A stretch of 56,234 nt of DNA from Sulfitobacter sp. (GCA_024636445.1 JAGXHE010000039.1:1-56234), one strand, 5' to 3'; shown: positions 1 to 9,600, counted from the stretch's first letter. The notes: generated from the letters alone by a model not told the origin. Program-made: numbers and translations.

Positions 1-497
1 AGCTTCTGGTGGCACGTTTGCTGATCGAAAGCGGTGCCGATGTGCCCTATGTTGGCACTGCCTGCCCCAAGACGCCATGGTCCGCAGACGATGCCGCGTG
101 GCTGGAGGCCAAGGGCGTCAAAGTCAAATACCGCGCGTCGCTGGAAGACGATTGCGCCGCGATGGAAGCGATCAGGCCCGACCTTGCGATTGGGACCACC
201 CCCGTCGTCCAAAAGGGCAAAGAGCTGGGCATCCCGTCGCTCTACTTTACCAACCTGATTTCGGCACGGCCTCTGATGGGCCCTGCAGGTGCCGGTTCGC
301 TGGCGCAGGTCGTGAATGCGGCAATCGCCAACAAGGAACGGATGGACGGCATGCGCGCCTTCTTCGAGGGTGTAGGCTCTGGCGACACGGCAGGCGTCTG
401 GGAAGGCGCCCCGAATTTGCAGCCGTCTTACCGTGCGACCAACCTCAAGAAACTGGAACGCGCCGCGAAAGCCGCCAAAGCAGCGGAGATGATCTGA
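1..497 (+). CDS. bchY: Chlorophyllide a reductase subunit Y, C-terminal part (5' end outside window)
   Basis: This is the last 164 codons or so of BchY, open to the left edge. BchYZ form the catalytic, nitrogenase-like component of chlorophyllide a oxidoreductase, which with BchX reduces ring B on the way to bacteriochlorophyll a. The C-terminal segment [14 protein letters not shown] followed by an Ala/Lys-rich tail is typical of BchY. The stop TGA shares its A with the ATG of bchZ (TGATG), so translation is probably coupled. bchX and bchC would be expected just upstream, outside the window. Confidence 0.95.
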   Translation, partial: LLVARLLIESGADVPYVGTACPKTPWSADDAAWLEAKGVKVKYRASLEDDCAAMEAIRPDLAIGTTPVVQKGKELGIPSLYFTNLISARPLMGPAGAGSLAQVVNAAIANKERMDGMRAFFEGVGSGDTAGVWEGAPNLQPSYRATNLKKLERAAKAAKAAEMI

Positions 498-1957
498 TGC
501 TTGTCCAAGACCACGACAGAGCCGGCGGATATTGGGGTGCGGTCTATGCGTTCTGCGCCGTCAAAGGGTTGCAATGTGTGATCGACGGCCCGGTGGGCTG
601 CGAAAACCTGCCCGTAACATCGGTGCTGCATTATACCGACGCCTTGCCGCCGCATGAATTGCCCATCGTCGTCACCGGTCTGGGCGAAGAGGAAATGGGG
701 TCGGGCACAGAGGAATCGATGAAGCGTGCCTGGGGTGTGCTTGACCCTGCATTGCCCGCCGTGGTCGTGACCGGTTCCATCTCCGAGATGATCGGCGGCG
801 GCGTGACCCCGCAGGGCACGAACATCCAACGCTTTTTGCCGCGCACCATCGACGAGGATCAGTGGGAATCCGCAGACCGCGCGATGACGTGGATCTTTAC
901 CGAATTCGGCATGACCAAGGGCCGTATGCCGCCCGAGAAGAAGCGTGAAGAGGGGGCAGCCCCCCGCGTCAACATCCTTGGGCCGATGTACGGCACGTTC
1001 AACATGCCGTCCGATCTGGCCGAAATCCGGCGTCTGGTCGAAGGTATCGGCGCCGAAGTCAACATGGTGATGCCATTGGGCGCGCATGTGGCCGAAATGC
1101 GCGGACTGGTGAATGCGGATGTGAACATCTGCATGTACCGCGAGTTTGGCCGTGGCCTGTGCGAAGTGCTGGGCAAGCCGTTCCTGCAGGCACCCATCGG
1201 CATCGAGAGCACCACGAAGTTCCTGCGCACGCTGGGCGAGATGCTGGGGCTTGATCCCGAGCCGTTTATCGAACGCGAAAAGCATTCGACCATCAAACCG
1301 GTCTGGGACTTGTGGCGCTCGGTCACACAGGATTTCTTTGCGACGGCATCCTTTGCCATCGTCGCCGGCGAGACCTATTCGCGCGGCATCCGCAACTATC
1401 TGGAAACCGATCTTGGCCTGCCTTGCGCCTTTGCCGTCTCGCGGTTGCGCGGCAAGAAGACCGACAACGACAGCGTGCGCGCGATGTTGCATGAAAAGCG
1501 CCCCCTGATCGTGATGGGGTCGATCAACGAAAAGATGTATCTGGCCGAGATGAAGGCAGGCTTCGGCCCCGCGCCCTCGTTCATACCAGCATCCTTTCCG
1601 GGGGCCGCGATCCGCCGTGCGACCGGCACGCCCTTCATGGGCTACGCAGGCGCTACATATTTGCTGCAAGAAGTGTGCAACAGCCTGTTCGATGCGCTGT
1701 TCCACATCCTGCCGCTTGGCACCGAAATGGACGCTACACCGGCCACGCCCACATCCCTGCGCCGCGACTTTCCATGGGACATGGATGCGCAGGCGCTGCT
1801 GGACAAAATTGTTGCAACTCACCCGATCCTGACACGGATTTCCGCCGCGAAAACCCTGCGCGATGCCGCTGAAAAGCGGGCGCTCGAAAAAGGGGCCGAG
1901 CGGGTTTTCTTGGAAATTGTAGAGGATCTTCAACCAGCTTTGGGAGGAACCAAATGA
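497..1957 (+). CDS. bchZ: Chlorophyllide a reductase subunit Z
   Basis: 486 aa, the usual size of BchZ, which partners BchY in the [4Fe-4S] catalytic heterotetramer reducing the C7=C8 double bond of chlorophyllide. The N-terminal region ([20 protein letters not shown], about residues 30-50) is the nitrogenase-like Cys segment, and [11 protein letters not shown] lies near residue 95. I chose the ATG at 497 because it overlaps the bchY stop; the frame is open further upstream, but that would run inside bchY. The 3' end overlaps pufQ by ATGA and provides its ribosome binding site, so the bchCXYZ and puf transcripts are linked. The puf promoter is expected inside or upstream of this gene but was not identified. 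Confidence 0.96.
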   Translation: MLVQDHDRAGGYWGAVYAFCAVKGLQCVIDGPVGCENLPVTSVLHYTDALPPHELPIVVTGLGEEEMGSGTEESMKRAWGVLDPALPAVVVTGSISEMIGGGVTPQGTNIQRFLPRTIDEDQWESADRAMTWIFTEFGMTKGRMPPEKKREEGAAPRVNILGPMYGTFNMPSDLAEIRRLVEGIGAEVNMVMPLGAHVAEMRGLVNADVNICMYREFGRGLCEVLGKPFLQAPIGIESTTKFLRTLGEMLGLDPEPFIEREKHSTIKPVWDLWRSVTQDFFATASFAIVAGETYSRGIRNYLETDLGLPCAFAVSRLRGKKTDNDSVRAMLHEKRPLIVMGSINEKMYLAEMKAGFGPAPSFIPASFPGAAIRRATGTPFMGYAGATYLLQEVCNSLFDALFHILPLGTEMDATPATPTSLRRDFPWDMDAQALLDKIVATHPILTRISAAKTLRDAAEKRALEKGAERVFLEIVEDLQPALGGTK

Positions 1958-2187
1958 CTGATTTGACCAACACGCCCACTCAGATGACTGGCGATGCCAA
2001 ACGGCATTGGTCGTCAAAAGGCGAATACACCTTCTATTTCGCGCTGATCTTTCTGGCCGCCCTGCCGATCTGTTTGATCCGCTGGATGTGGACAGCGATC
2101 AGGCAGACGCAACTGCCGCACCAAGACCCCGTTCGCTGGGCATGGCGCGAAGCGCAAACGATCACGCCCCGCATTTTTTGGGCATAA
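1954..2187 (+). CDS. pufQ: PufQ, cofactor for photosynthetic complex assembly
   Basis: 77 aa with one central membrane helix (about residues 26-48), preceded by the [20 protein letters not shown] stretch characteristic of PufQ. In Rhodobacter this small protein is needed for normal bacteriochlorophyll flux and LH complex formation. The start ATG overlaps the bchZ stop (ATGA) and has a strong Shine-Dalgarno, GGGAGGA, five bases upstream. As the first puf gene it is separated from pufB by 137 nt containing a stem-loop. Confidence 0.93.
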   Translation: MTDLTNTPTQMTGDAKRHWSSKGEYTFYFALIFLAALPICLIRWMWTAIRQTQLPHQDPVRWAWREAQTITPRIFWA

Positions 2188-2192
2188 GTTTA

Positions 2193-2216
2193 AGGCCCTC
2201 AAAGTTTTGAGGGCTT
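2193..2216 (+). promoter_or_regulatory. Stem-loop between pufQ and pufB
   Basis: Arms GCCCTCAA (2195-2202) and TTGAGGGC (2207-2214) form an 8-bp stem with a 4-nt loop just after pufQ. In Rhodobacter, RNA processing around pufQ-pufB yields the stable pufBA messages, so this hairpin could protect the 5' end of a processed mRNA. There is no U-run, so it is unlikely to be a simple terminator. Confidence 0.6.
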
Positions 2217-2324
2217 CGAAATCCACTGCCCATTTGGGCGGTAGATCAGGGCGGGGGATGATCCCCTGTCGTAACCCGGTCGCGGGGGGTGCGCGGCGTC
2301 AGTACATATTTTCAGGAGAAAAAC

Positions 2325-2483
2325 ATGGCTGATAAAACTGACCTGAGTTTCACGGGTCTCACAGACGAGCAAGCGCAAGAGTTGCACTCGGTTTACATGA
2401 GCGGATTTGCGATTTTTACGATGATCGCCGTTGTTGCTCACGTTCTGACGTACATCAAACTGCCCTGGTTCGCCTGGGGCTAA
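2325..2483 (+). CDS. pufB: Light-harvesting complex 1 beta polypeptide
   Basis: 52 aa, the normal LH1 beta length. A polar N-terminus ([17 protein letters not shown]) leads into one membrane helix with the bacteriochlorophyll-ligating His39 in the context [10 protein letters not shown] and the C-terminal LPWFAWG. The ATG at 2325 follows CAGGAGA with good spacing; an in-frame start further upstream (2289) lacks this and would add 12 non-family residues. It lies 12 nt before pufA. Confidence 0.96.
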   Translation: MADKTDLSFTGLTDEQAQELHSVYMSGFAIFTMIAVVAHVLTYIKLPWFAWG

Positions 2484-2495
2484 GGAGAATATTTC

Positions 2496-2666
2496 ATGGC
2501 ACAGTTCTACAAGATCTGGCTGATTTTCGACCCCCGCCGCGTTTTCGTCGCGCAGGGTGTGTTTCTCTTTTTGCTGGCGGTGCTGATTCACCTCGTGCTG
2601 CTCAGCTATCCAGAGACAAACTGGTTCGTCCGCGCCTTCAGTGACGCGGCCGCGGTTGTCGAATAA
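2496..2666 (+). CDS. pufA: Light-harvesting complex 1 alpha polypeptide
   Basis: 56 aa, translated directly from the sequence. It begins [20 protein letters not shown], the classical LH1 alpha N-terminus, with one membrane helix carrying the ligand His32 ([11 protein letters not shown]). The ribosome binding site TAAGGAG overlaps the pufB stop region. Together with pufB it builds the antenna ring around the reaction centre. A strong stem-loop follows, as in other puf operons where it raises the LH1-to-reaction-centre ratio. Confidence 0.96.
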   Translation: MAQFYKIWLIFDPRRVFVAQGVFLFLLAVLIHLVLLSYPETNWFVRAFSDAAAVVE

Positions 2667-2683
2667 CTCGGCTTTTCAAAAGA

Positions 2684-2714
2684 GCTACGGGCGACGTGAT
2701 GCGCCGCCCGTAGC
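2684..2714 (+). promoter_or_regulatory. pufA-pufL intercistronic stem-loop
   Basis: Perfect 10-bp arms GCTACGGGCG and CGCCCGTAGC enclose an 11-nt loop, 17 nt after the pufA stop. The position matches the hairpin in Rhodobacter puf mRNA that blocks 3' exonuclease decay and makes the pufBA segment more abundant than pufLM. No U-tract follows, so attenuation or stabilisation is more likely than full termination. Confidence 0.75.
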
Positions 2715-2778
2715 AAACAACAATTAGAAATTGAACAACCAGATGCCCGCACGGCGCTGACGGAATGGGAGAAAGAAG

Positions 2779-3609
2779 ATGGCACTGCTCAGCTTCGAGA
2801 GAAAATACCGGGTCCGAGGGGGAACATTGGTTGGTGGCGACCTGTTCGATTTCTGGGTTGGGCCCTTTTATGTCGGTTTTTTTGGTGTCACGACGCTCTT
2901 TTTCTCAGCGCTCGGCACCGTCCTGATTTTTTATGGTGCGTCACTGGGGCCTACGTGGAATCCCTGGCTGATTTCCATCAACCCGCCCGCTCTTGAAGTG
3001 GGCCTGGGGGCTGCACCATTGGCAGAAGGCGGGCTTTGGCAGATCATCACGGTCTGCGCCCTGTTCGCTTTTGTCAGCTGGATGATGCGCGAGGTCGAAA
3101 TCGCCCGCAAGCTGGGCATCGGCTATCACGTGCCCTTTGCCTTTGGCATCGCAATTCTGGCCTATGTCACGCTGGTGATCATCCGCCCCGTCCTGTTGGG
3201 CGCTTGGGGGCATGGATTTCCATATGGTATCTTCAGTCACCTCGATTGGGTGAACAACGTCGGATACGCCTATGGCAACTTCCACTATAACCCTGCACAC
3301 ATGGTCGCGGTCACTTTCTTCTTCACGACCTGCTTTGCACTGTCGTTGCACGGCTCACTGGTGTTGTCCGCAGTCAATCCGGGCAAGGGCAAGACGATTG
3401 CCACGCCTGACCACGAAGACACGTATTTCCGCGATCTGATCGGCTATTCTATCGGGCCGCTTGGTATCCACCGTCTGGGTCTGTTTCTGGCTCTGAATGC
3501 CGTGGTCTGGAGCGCGATCTGTATCGTCATCTCCGGCACAATCTGGTTCGACAGCTGGTCGAGCTGGTGGGACTGGTACGCTGAATTGCCCTGGTGGGCG
3601 GATCTGTAG
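2779..3609 (+). CDS. pufL: Photosynthetic reaction centre L subunit
   Basis: 276 aa with five membrane helices. Family signatures include [18 protein letters not shown] near the N-terminus, the special-pair/accessory region [20 protein letters not shown], the His-containing [13 protein letters not shown] helix and the quinone-site segment [19 protein letters not shown]. The ribosome binding site is GGGAGA before ATG. L and M bind the pigments and quinones that carry out charge separation. Confidence 0.98.
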   Translation: MALLSFERKYRVRGGTLVGGDLFDFWVGPFYVGFFGVTTLFFSALGTVLIFYGASLGPTWNPWLISINPPALEVGLGAAPLAEGGLWQIITVCALFAFVSWMMREVEIARKLGIGYHVPFAFGIAILAYVTLVIIRPVLLGAWGHGFPYGIFSHLDWVNNVGYAYGNFHYNPAHMVAVTFFFTTCFALSLHGSLVLSAVNPGKGKTIATPDHEDTYFRDLIGYSIGPLGIHRLGLFLALNAVVWSAICIVISGTIWFDSWSSWWDWYAELPWWADL

Positions 3610-3623
3610 GAAAGGAGAAGATC

Positions 3624-4550
3624 ATGGCTGAATATCAAAACATCTTCACGCAGGTTCAGGTACAGGGGCCGCCCGAACTGGGCATGGACCCGACCGGCGT
3701 CATCACACGGGACCGCACAAGGACAGTTGGATTTTCCAAACTTCTGGGCACCTTTGGCAACGCACAGCTTGGGCCGATACACCTTGGGACCTTTGGTGTG
3801 ATTTCACTGGCCAGCGGGCTTATCTGGTTCTTCATCATCGGGATGAACTTCTGGGCGCAGGTCGGCTACTCTCCCGCACTGTTCCTGCGCGAGCTGTTCT
3901 GGCTGTCGCTTGAGCCGCCCGCTGAGGAATACGGTCTTGGCATGGCCCCGCTGAACGAGGGGGGGTGGTTTCTGATTGCCGGCTTCTTCTTTGCGGTGTC
4001 GCTGCTGACCTGGTGGATACGCACATATCTGCGTGCCGAAGAACTTGGCATGGGCAAACACGTCGCGTGGGCCTTTGCCTCGGCGCTGTGGCTGGTTTTC
4101 GTGCTGGGCCTGTTCCGGCCGATCCTGATGGGGTCATGGTCACATGCGGTGCCGTATGGTGTCTTTTCGCACCTAGACTGGACCAACCTGTTTTCGCTGA
4201 CTTACGGCAACTTGTTCTACAATCCGTTCCACGCACTTTCGATCGTGTTCCTTTATGGCTCGGCCCTGCTGTTTGCGATGCACGGCGCGACCATTCTGGC
4301 GGTCAGCCGCTTTGGTGGCGAACGCGAGATTGAACAGATCGTGGATCGCGGCACGGCCTCGGAACGCGCCGCCTTGTTCTGGCGCTGGACCATGGGCTTT
4401 AATGCGACGATGGAGGGTATCCACCGTTGGGCCTGGTGGTTCGCCGTTCTGACAACGCTCACCGGGGGCATTGGCATTCTTCTGACCGGCACCGTCGTGG
4501 ACAACTGGTTCATCTGGGCACAAGAGCATGGCTATGCGCCGGAATTCTGA
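3624..4550 (+). CDS. pufM: Photosynthetic reaction centre M subunit
   Basis: 308 aa, homologous to PufL along most of its length. It contains the duplicated core [20 protein letters not shown], then [12 protein letters not shown], the [20 protein letters not shown] iron/quinone loop, and ends near [12 protein letters not shown] chose the ATG at 3624, preceded by AAGGAG; an in-frame upstream start overlaps the pufL end and has no family support. The gap to pufL is 14 nt. Confidence 0.98.
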   Translation: MAEYQNIFTQVQVQGPPELGMDPTGVITRDRTRTVGFSKLLGTFGNAQLGPIHLGTFGVISLASGLIWFFIIGMNFWAQVGYSPALFLRELFWLSLEPPAEEYGLGMAPLNEGGWFLIAGFFFAVSLLTWWIRTYLRAEELGMGKHVAWAFASALWLVFVLGLFRPILMGSWSHAVPYGVFSHLDWTNLFSLTYGNLFYNPFHALSIVFLYGSALLFAMHGATILAVSRFGGEREIEQIVDRGTASERAALFWRWTMGFNATMEGIHRWAWWFAVLTTLTGGIGILLTGTVVDNWFIWAQEHGYAPEF

Positions 4551-4583
4551 TCCTGAACGAACATCTGAGAAAAGGAAATGACC

Positions 4584-4823
4584 ATGAGCGACAACAACGA
4601 CTATCTCAGAACAAACGCATCAGGCAGTTTCAGGCTTCGTGCCGATGTGTTGGCGCTGATGATGAAGGGCGCGGGCTATGCGGCGATCTTCTGTCTGGTG
4701 ATCTGGTTCTCGATCGCAGTGATTTACGGGGTAGGCAAGCTGTTGCCACCTGAATCCCGCGATACCCAGGACCCGACGCCCTACTCTTTCAACCTGACCG
4801 TACCATCGGTCGTTCAGGTCTGA
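4584..4823 (+). CDS. pufX: PufX-like core-complex protein
   Basis: 79 aa with a polar N-terminus, one membrane helix (about residues 30-53) and a short polar C-terminal tail. The segment LMMKGAGYAAIF and the post-helix GVGKLLPPES align by eye with Rhodobacter PufX (MMKGAGW..., VGRMLP). PufX opens the LH1 ring for quinone exchange and organises core dimers. The Rhodobacter GxxxG motif is not intact here (GAGYA). A second ATG at 4578 lies too close to AAAGGA, so I chose 4584. No cytochrome pufC follows; the operon ends in a hairpin and then dxs. Confidence 0.85.
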   Translation: MSDNNDYLRTNASGSFRLRADVLALMMKGAGYAAIFCLVIWFSIAVIYGVGKLLPPESRDTQDPTPYSFNLTVPSVVQV

Positions 4824-4830
4824 GGACCCT

Positions 4831-4859
4831 GTTGGCAGGCCGCTGTCTGGCCTGCCGAC
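4831..4859 (+). terminator. puf operon 3' stem-loop
   Basis: Arms of 11 nt (GTTGGCAGGCC and GGCCTGCCGAC, one G-U pair) close a 7-nt loop, starting 7 nt after the pufX stop. There is no U-run directly after it, so it may mark or protect the 3' end of the puf mRNA rather than act alone as an intrinsic terminator. Confidence 0.7.
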
Positions 4860-4898
4860 CACGTGTTTCGGGCATCTGGTCCCTAGGTGCTCGGAAAT

Positions 4899-4920
4899 GT
4901 CAGGATCTCGACGTCCTGAC
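4899..4920 (+). terminator. Second hairpin between pufX and dxs
   Basis: Perfect 7-bp arms GTCAGGA and TCCTGAC with an 8-nt loop, followed by a pyrimidine-rich stretch (TCTTCCTGTT). It lies 40 nt after the first hairpin, so the two may form a tandem end of the puf transcript. The rest of the 213-nt gap up to dxs shows no gene and no TGT-N12-ACA site. Confidence 0.4.
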
Positions 4921-5036
4921 TCTTCCTGTTGGCTACGGGAGGCTGATGTAGGTGAGCCATGCGGTTTGCCCCATCAGTTTCCCGGCCAACAGGGTAGCCA
5001 AAACGTCGAGCTTATCTGTCGAGAAAGGACCGTCCC

Positions 5037-6956
5037 ATGACCCGTCCCGCAACCCCTATTCTGGACCGCATCACCGCACCGTCGTGTTTGAAGGCGCTGA
5101 GCGATGCGGATCTGTCCCGCCTTGCAGATGAATTGCGCGGCGAGGTGATTGCCGATGTCTCCGAAACCGGCGGGCATCTGGGATCGTCGCTTGGCGTGGT
5201 CGAATTGACAGTGGCGCTGCACGCTATCTTCGACACGCCGCGCGACAAGCTGATCTGGGATGTCGGCCACCAGTGCTATCCGCACAAGGTGCTGACGGGC
5301 AGACGCAACCGGATGAGCACGCTGCGCCAGGAAGGCGGCATATCCGGTTTCACCAAACGCAGCGAGTCCGAATACGACCCGTTCGGGGCGGCCCATTCAT
5401 CTACTTCGATTTCCGCCGCTCTGGGCTTTACCGTCGCGCGCGATATGGGGCAGCCGACCGGCGATGCGATTGCGGTGATCGGCGATGGGTCGATCAGTGC
5501 TGGTATGGCCTATGAGGCATTGAACAACGCCGGGGCCGAAGGGCGCCGGATGTTCGTCATCCTGAATGATAACGAGATGAGCATCGCACCGCCCGTGGGC
5601 GCGATGTCGAAGTACCTTTCGGGCCTTTATGCATCTCCGCTGGGAAACCTGCACACAATGGCCGAAGGCTTCGAGGCCGCCTTGCCCGGCCCGATCCGCG
5701 ATCACGCACGCCGCGCGCGGCAACTGGTCACCGGTGCTATGGGCACGACAGGTACGTTGTTTGAAGAACTCGGCTTTCAGTATATCGGCCCGATCAACGG
5801 CCATGACATGCCGCAACTGCTGGCGGTCCTGCGTGCCGCACGCACCCGTGCGACCGGACCTGTGCTGATCCATTGCTGCACCGTCAAAGGCAAAGGCTAT
5901 GCGCCGGCTGAAAACGCGGCCGACAAATACCACGGCGTCGGCAGCTTTGACGTGCAAAGCGGGGCGCAGGCGAAAAAGCGGGCCAATGCCCCGAGCTATA
6001 CGAAAGTGTTCGGCGATGCGCTGACCAAGCTGGCCGAGGTCGACCCGACCATCGTGGGCATCACCGCCGCCATGCCGTCGGGCACGGGCATGGACATCTT
6101 CGGCAAACGGTTTCCAAAACGCATGTTTGATGTGGGCATCGCCGAACAGCATGGCGTGACCTTTGCCGCAGGGCTTGCGGCAGGGGGGCTGAGACCGTTT
6201 TGCGCCATCTATTCCACCTTCCTGCAGCGCGGCTATGACCAGATCGTGCACGATGTTGCCTTGCAAAACCTGCCGGTGCGCTTTGCCATTGATCGCGCCG
6301 GACTGGTCGGCGCCGATGGTGCGACGCATGCAGGTGCTTTTGATGTGGGCTATCTTTCTGCCTTGCCGAATATGACCGTGATGGCCGCCGCAGACGAGGC
6401 CGAGTTGGTCCATATGGTCGCCACCGCCGCCGCGCATGACAGCGGCCCGATTGCGTTTCGGTATCCGCGCGGTGCAGGCGAAGGCGTGCCGATGCCCGAG
6501 ATTGGAACCGTGCTGGAGATCGGACGTGGCCGCGTGGTGCGCGAAGGGTCTGACGTGGCGCTGTTGTCGTTCGGCGCGCATTTGGGCGAGTGCTACAAGG
6601 CCGCCGACCTGATGGCAGCACATGGTGCTTCGGTGACAATCGCGGACGCGCGCTTTGCCAAGCCGCTGGACCACGATCTGATCAAGCAGCTGGTCAGAAA
6701 CCACAGGGCGCTGATTACGATCGAACAGGGTGCCCAGGGCGGCTTTGGCGCGATGGTGCTGCACTATCTGGCGGGCGAAGGGTTGCTGGACGGCCATCTG
6801 GCCGTGCGCACGATGACGTTGCCCGACCGTTTCATTGATCAGGCAGCACCGGACGCGATGTATGCCGATGCGGGTCTGACCGCGACGGATATCGCGGCCA
6901 CCGCGATGCAGGCGGCCAAGATCGGGCTGGGAAAGATGGAAATTCTAAAGGGTTGA
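5037..6956 (+). CDS. dxs: 1-deoxy-D-xylulose-5-phosphate synthase
   Basis: 639 aa, full length for DXS, the thiamine-diphosphate enzyme condensing pyruvate and glyceraldehyde-3-phosphate in the first step of the MEP isoprenoid pathway. The TPP motif [18 protein letters not shown] is near residue 150 and the transketolase-like [15 protein letters not shown] near 418. The ATG follows AAAGGA with 7-nt spacing. A copy next to puf is common in Rhodobacteraceae and would supply isoprenoid for phytyl and carotenoid synthesis. Its stop abuts the idi stop on the other strand (TGATCA). Confidence 0.97.
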   Translation: MTRPATPILDRITAPSCLKALSDADLSRLADELRGEVIADVSETGGHLGSSLGVVELTVALHAIFDTPRDKLIWDVGHQCYPHKVLTGRRNRMSTLRQEGGISGFTKRSESEYDPFGAAHSSTSISAALGFTVARDMGQPTGDAIAVIGDGSISAGMAYEALNNAGAEGRRMFVILNDNEMSIAPPVGAMSKYLSGLYASPLGNLHTMAEGFEAALPGPIRDHARRARQLVTGAMGTTGTLFEELGFQYIGPINGHDMPQLLAVLRAARTRATGPVLIHCCTVKGKGYAPAENAADKYHGVGSFDVQSGAQAKKRANAPSYTKVFGDALTKLAEVDPTIVGITAAMPSGTGMDIFGKRFPKRMFDVGIAEQHGVTFAAGLAAGGLRPFCAIYSTFLQRGYDQIVHDVALQNLPVRFAIDRAGLVGADGATHAGAFDVGYLSALPNMTVMAAADEAELVHMVATAAAHDSGPIAFRYPRGAGEGVPMPEIGTVLEIGRGRVVREGSDVALLSFGAHLGECYKAADLMAAHGASVTIADARFAKPLDHDLIKQLVRNHRALITIEQGAQGGFGAMVLHYLAGEGLLDGHLAVRTMTLPDRFIDQAAPDAMYADAGLTATDIAATAMQAAKIGLGKMEILKG

Positions 6957-7493
6957 TCAGGTGGCGGCGGTAACGCCGTCGCCAAAGATCATGTCGCTGT
7001 GCTGCGCCATGTAGATGCGCAGCCACGGGGTAAACCGTGCCGGATCAGCCTTGATCATCTGCCTGAGCTTTCCAGGCGTGACCCACTGCGTCGCCATGAC
7101 TTCGTCAGGGCTGGGATCAACGGCCACCCCAGAGGGTGCGCTAGCCAGAAACACCTCGACCACCTCATGTTCGATCAAGCTGTCGCCCACGTCCGCGCGG
7201 TATTCGACCTGACCGCGATACTGCGGCGTCAGTCCCGTAATCCCCAATTCTTCGTCCAGACGCCGCACCGCGCAGACGCTGGCCGCTTCGCCCCATTCAG
7301 GATGCGTGCAGCAGGTGTTCGCCCAGAGGCCGGGTGTGTGGTATTTCCCCATGGCACGCTGCTGGATCAATATGGCATCGCCAGAGACGACAAAGACCGA
7401 CACCGCCATATGCTTCAGCCCGCGCTGGTGTGCCGCCAGCTTTTCAACGGGCTGAAGGGTCCCGGAGACCCAGGCGGGGATCATGATCGTCAT
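6957..7493 (-). CDS. idi: Isopentenyl-diphosphate delta-isomerase (type I, Nudix)
   Basis: 178 aa. It converts IPP to DMAPP. Visible features are the active-site Cys61/Cys62 (WANTCCTHPEWGE), the Nudix-like AVRRLDEELGI and the catalytic-Glu region SLIEHEVVEVF. I trimmed the open frame to the ATG whose A overlaps the bchP stop (TGATG); the upstream frame lies inside bchP and is non-conserved. Third gene of bchG-bchP-idi, facing dxs, so both isoprenoid supply genes converge here. Confidence 0.95.
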   Translation of the reverse strand: MTIMIPAWVSGTLQPVEKLAAHQRGLKHMAVSVFVVSGDAILIQQRAMGKYHTPGLWANTCCTHPEWGEAASVCAVRRLDEELGITGLTPQYRGQVEYRADVGDSLIEHEVVEVFLASAPSGVAVDPSPDEVMATQWVTPGKLRQMIKADPARFTPWLRIYMAQHSDMIFGDGVTAAT

Positions 7494-8671
7494 CAGATGC
7501 GTGTGGCGGACACCAGCCGCGTCAGATGCGCCAGATTTTTCAGGCCGATTTTCAGGTGGGCCATCGGCCGCGCCTTGACCAGACGTTTGTTCATATAAGC
7601 CTCGAAGGTCAGTTTCTGCACATCGACATCGTGGCACAGCGACACAAACCGTTCGCGCCGCTCGTCACTGCGATAGTACGCATTCTGCATGGCACCCAGC
7701 ACTTTGAAAACATTCTTGTGCTCGCGCATGAACAATTTGCGCGCCAGTTGCAGGTCCTTGATCCGTCCGGTTGTCAAAAATGCACTTGCGGCGGTGGCGG
7801 CCACACGGCCCCCGACCATGGCGTAGTAGATGCCCTCGCCCGATGACGGGGCCACGACACCTGCCGCATCACCGGCCAGGATGACATCACGCCCGTTGTC
7901 CCAGCGGTCCATCGGACGCAGCGGGATCGGCGCACCCTCGCGGCGGATGGTTTTGCAGTGCTCAAGGCCGGATGCAACGCGCAGTTCGGCGGTGGCCTTT
8001 TTCAAATCCACGCCCTCGACGCCTGTTCCCATGCCGACACTGGCAGATTTTCCGTGCGGAAACACCCAGCCGTAGAAATCGGGAGAGATCGCACCGTCAT
8101 AGATCACGTCACAGCGCATCGGATCATAGGTCAGCGACTGCTCTGGCGCCTCGATGATTTCGTGGTAGGCGATGACATAGGGGATCTTGTCGCCGCCCGG
8201 CACCTCGGCCTTGGCCACGTTCGAGCGCGCACCGTCCGCGCCGATGATCAGTCTGGTTTGCAGCTTGACCTCTTCGCCGCTGGCCTTGTCGCGATAGACG
8301 ACGTGTTTGGTGCCGTTCTCACGCTCGAACCTCAGAAAGGTGCCGGTCAGGCAATGCGCACCGGCCTGTGCGGCGCGGTCACGCAGGAAGACGTCGAAAT
8401 GTTCGCGGTCCACCATGCCGACATATCCGTTCTCAATCGGAATATCGACGCAGCGCTGCGTCGGAGAGATCATCCGCGCGGTGTTGATCTTGGCCACGAT
8501 CTGCGCATCGGGAATGAGGAAATCCTCGATCAGGCGGGGCGGCACAGCGCCCCCGCATGGCTTGATCCGACCGGCCCGGTCGATCAGCGCCACCTTTTGC
8601 CCTGACCTTGCCAGATCTTCGGCAGCGGTGGCTCCCGAGGGGCCGCCTCCTATTACGACAACATCATACAT
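7493..8671 (-). CDS. bchP: Geranylgeranyl diphosphate/bacteriochlorophyllide geranylgeranyl reductase
   Basis: 392 aa flavoprotein with an N-terminal Rossmann motif VVIGGGPSGATAAEDLARSG and the second FAD motif ILAGDAAGVVAPSSGEGIYY near residue 285. It reduces the geranylgeranyl tail of bacteriochlorophyll a to phytyl. Starts 27 nt after bchG. In Rhodobacter an MFS gene (ORF428/bch2) commonly lies between bchG and bchP; here there is none. Confidence 0.95.
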   Translation of the reverse strand: MYDVVVIGGGPSGATAAEDLARSGQKVALIDRAGRIKPCGGAVPPRLIEDFLIPDAQIVAKINTARMISPTQRCVDIPIENGYVGMVDREHFDVFLRDRAAQAGAHCLTGTFLRFERENGTKHVVYRDKASGEEVKLQTRLIIGADGARSNVAKAEVPGGDKIPYVIAYHEIIEAPEQSLTYDPMRCDVIYDGAISPDFYGWVFPHGKSASVGMGTGVEGVDLKKATAELRVASGLEHCKTIRREGAPIPLRPMDRWDNGRDVILAGDAAGVVAPSSGEGIYYAMVGGRVAATAASAFLTTGRIKDLQLARKLFMREHKNVFKVLGAMQNAYYRSDERRERFVSLCHDVDVQKLTFEAYMNKRLVKARPMAHLKIGLKNLAHLTRLVSATRI

Positions 8672-8698
8672 CCACGTTCTCCCAACGCCAAAATCGGT

Positions 8699-9598
8699 TC
8701 AAGCCAAAGCCCGCAAGGCAAAGGCCGCAATCATCATTCCGGATACGTAAAGCGTGACGCCGGTGCCATTGTACCAGGGCGCCTTTGCCTTTGGATCGAG
8801 CAGCAGGACCGTCATCGCCCAGAACTGCCCGGCCAAGACGGCGGCGATCGCCACGCCGAAAAACGGTTTATCCCATGCGAACATCAGCGCAATCACGACC
8901 ACCTGCGGCACCGCCATGATCCAGCAGGCAACCTTTGCGGCGCGTTCGGGGCCCAGCGTGACCGGCAGTGAATTCACCCCGGTCTGCTTGTCTCCCTCCA
9001 GCGCCTTGAAATCGTTCAGTGTCATGATGCCATGCGCGCCTACTGCATAGAGTGCTGCAACCACCACCACCTGCCAGGACGGCGCACCGACGGACAGAAC
9101 GGCAGCCCCGGTAAACCAAGGCAAGCCCTCGTAGCACAGGCCGACCAGACCCGGCCCCCACCAGCCGGATTTTTTCAGCCGGACGGGTTCCGCAGAATAC
9201 GCCCAGGCCGCCAGCACGCCAAAAACGGTCGCGCCAAAGCCCCAGGGGCCCAGTTGCGCGCCCACGATCAGCGACAGGACCGACATGGCCAACGCGATCC
9301 ACAAACCCCAACGGCCCGGAATGCGCCCTGACGGAATTGGGCGGTCGGGTTCGTTGATGGCATCGACATGGCGGTCGCACCAATCGTTGGCGGCCTGGCT
9401 CATGCCGCAGACAATCGGACCGGCCAGCAGCACACCCAGGATCACGACGCCCCAACGGCCCTCCGGTGACACGCCAGAGGACACCGCGCCGCACAGATAG
9501 GCCCACATCGGCGGGAACCAAGTGATCGGTTTTATCAGCCACAACATTGCTGCAGGCTCTGGCAGGCGTCTTGGCGGCAAGGTGATGCTATCTGTCAT
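8699..9598 (-). CDS. bchG: Bacteriochlorophyll synthase (UbiA-type prenyltransferase)
   Basis: 299 aa, about nine membrane helices. The polyprenyl-diphosphate-binding motif NDWCDRHVDAINEPDRPIP is near residue 95-115 and the second Asp region NDFKALEGDKQTG near 205. It esterifies bacteriochlorophyllide a with geranylgeranyl diphosphate in the inner membrane. The N-terminus (RRLPEPAAMLWLIKPITWFP) matches known BchG, supporting the ATG at 9598. No Shine-Dalgarno precedes it; a -10-like TAAATT ends six bases before the ATG, suggesting a leaderless mRNA. Confidence 0.95.
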   Translation of the reverse strand: MTDSITLPPRRLPEPAAMLWLIKPITWFPPMWAYLCGAVSSGVSPEGRWGVVILGVLLAGPIVCGMSQAANDWCDRHVDAINEPDRPIPSGRIPGRWGLWIALAMSVLSLIVGAQLGPWGFGATVFGVLAAWAYSAEPVRLKKSGWWGPGLVGLCYEGLPWFTGAAVLSVGAPSWQVVVVAALYAVGAHGIMTLNDFKALEGDKQTGVNSLPVTLGPERAAKVACWIMAVPQVVVIALMFAWDKPFFGVAIAAVLAGQFWAMTVLLLDPKAKAPWYNGTGVTLYVSGMMIAAFALRALA

Positions 9599-9600
9599 AG

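Noticed and set aside
428-2017. Long minus-strand frame of over 500 codons opposite bchZ
   Set aside because: A shadow frame of a GC-rich gene; its sequence is composition-driven and bchZ is unambiguous.
4861-5036. PpsR or FNR site before dxs
   Set aside because: No TGT-N12-ACA and no TTGAT-N4-ATCAA was found in this spacer.
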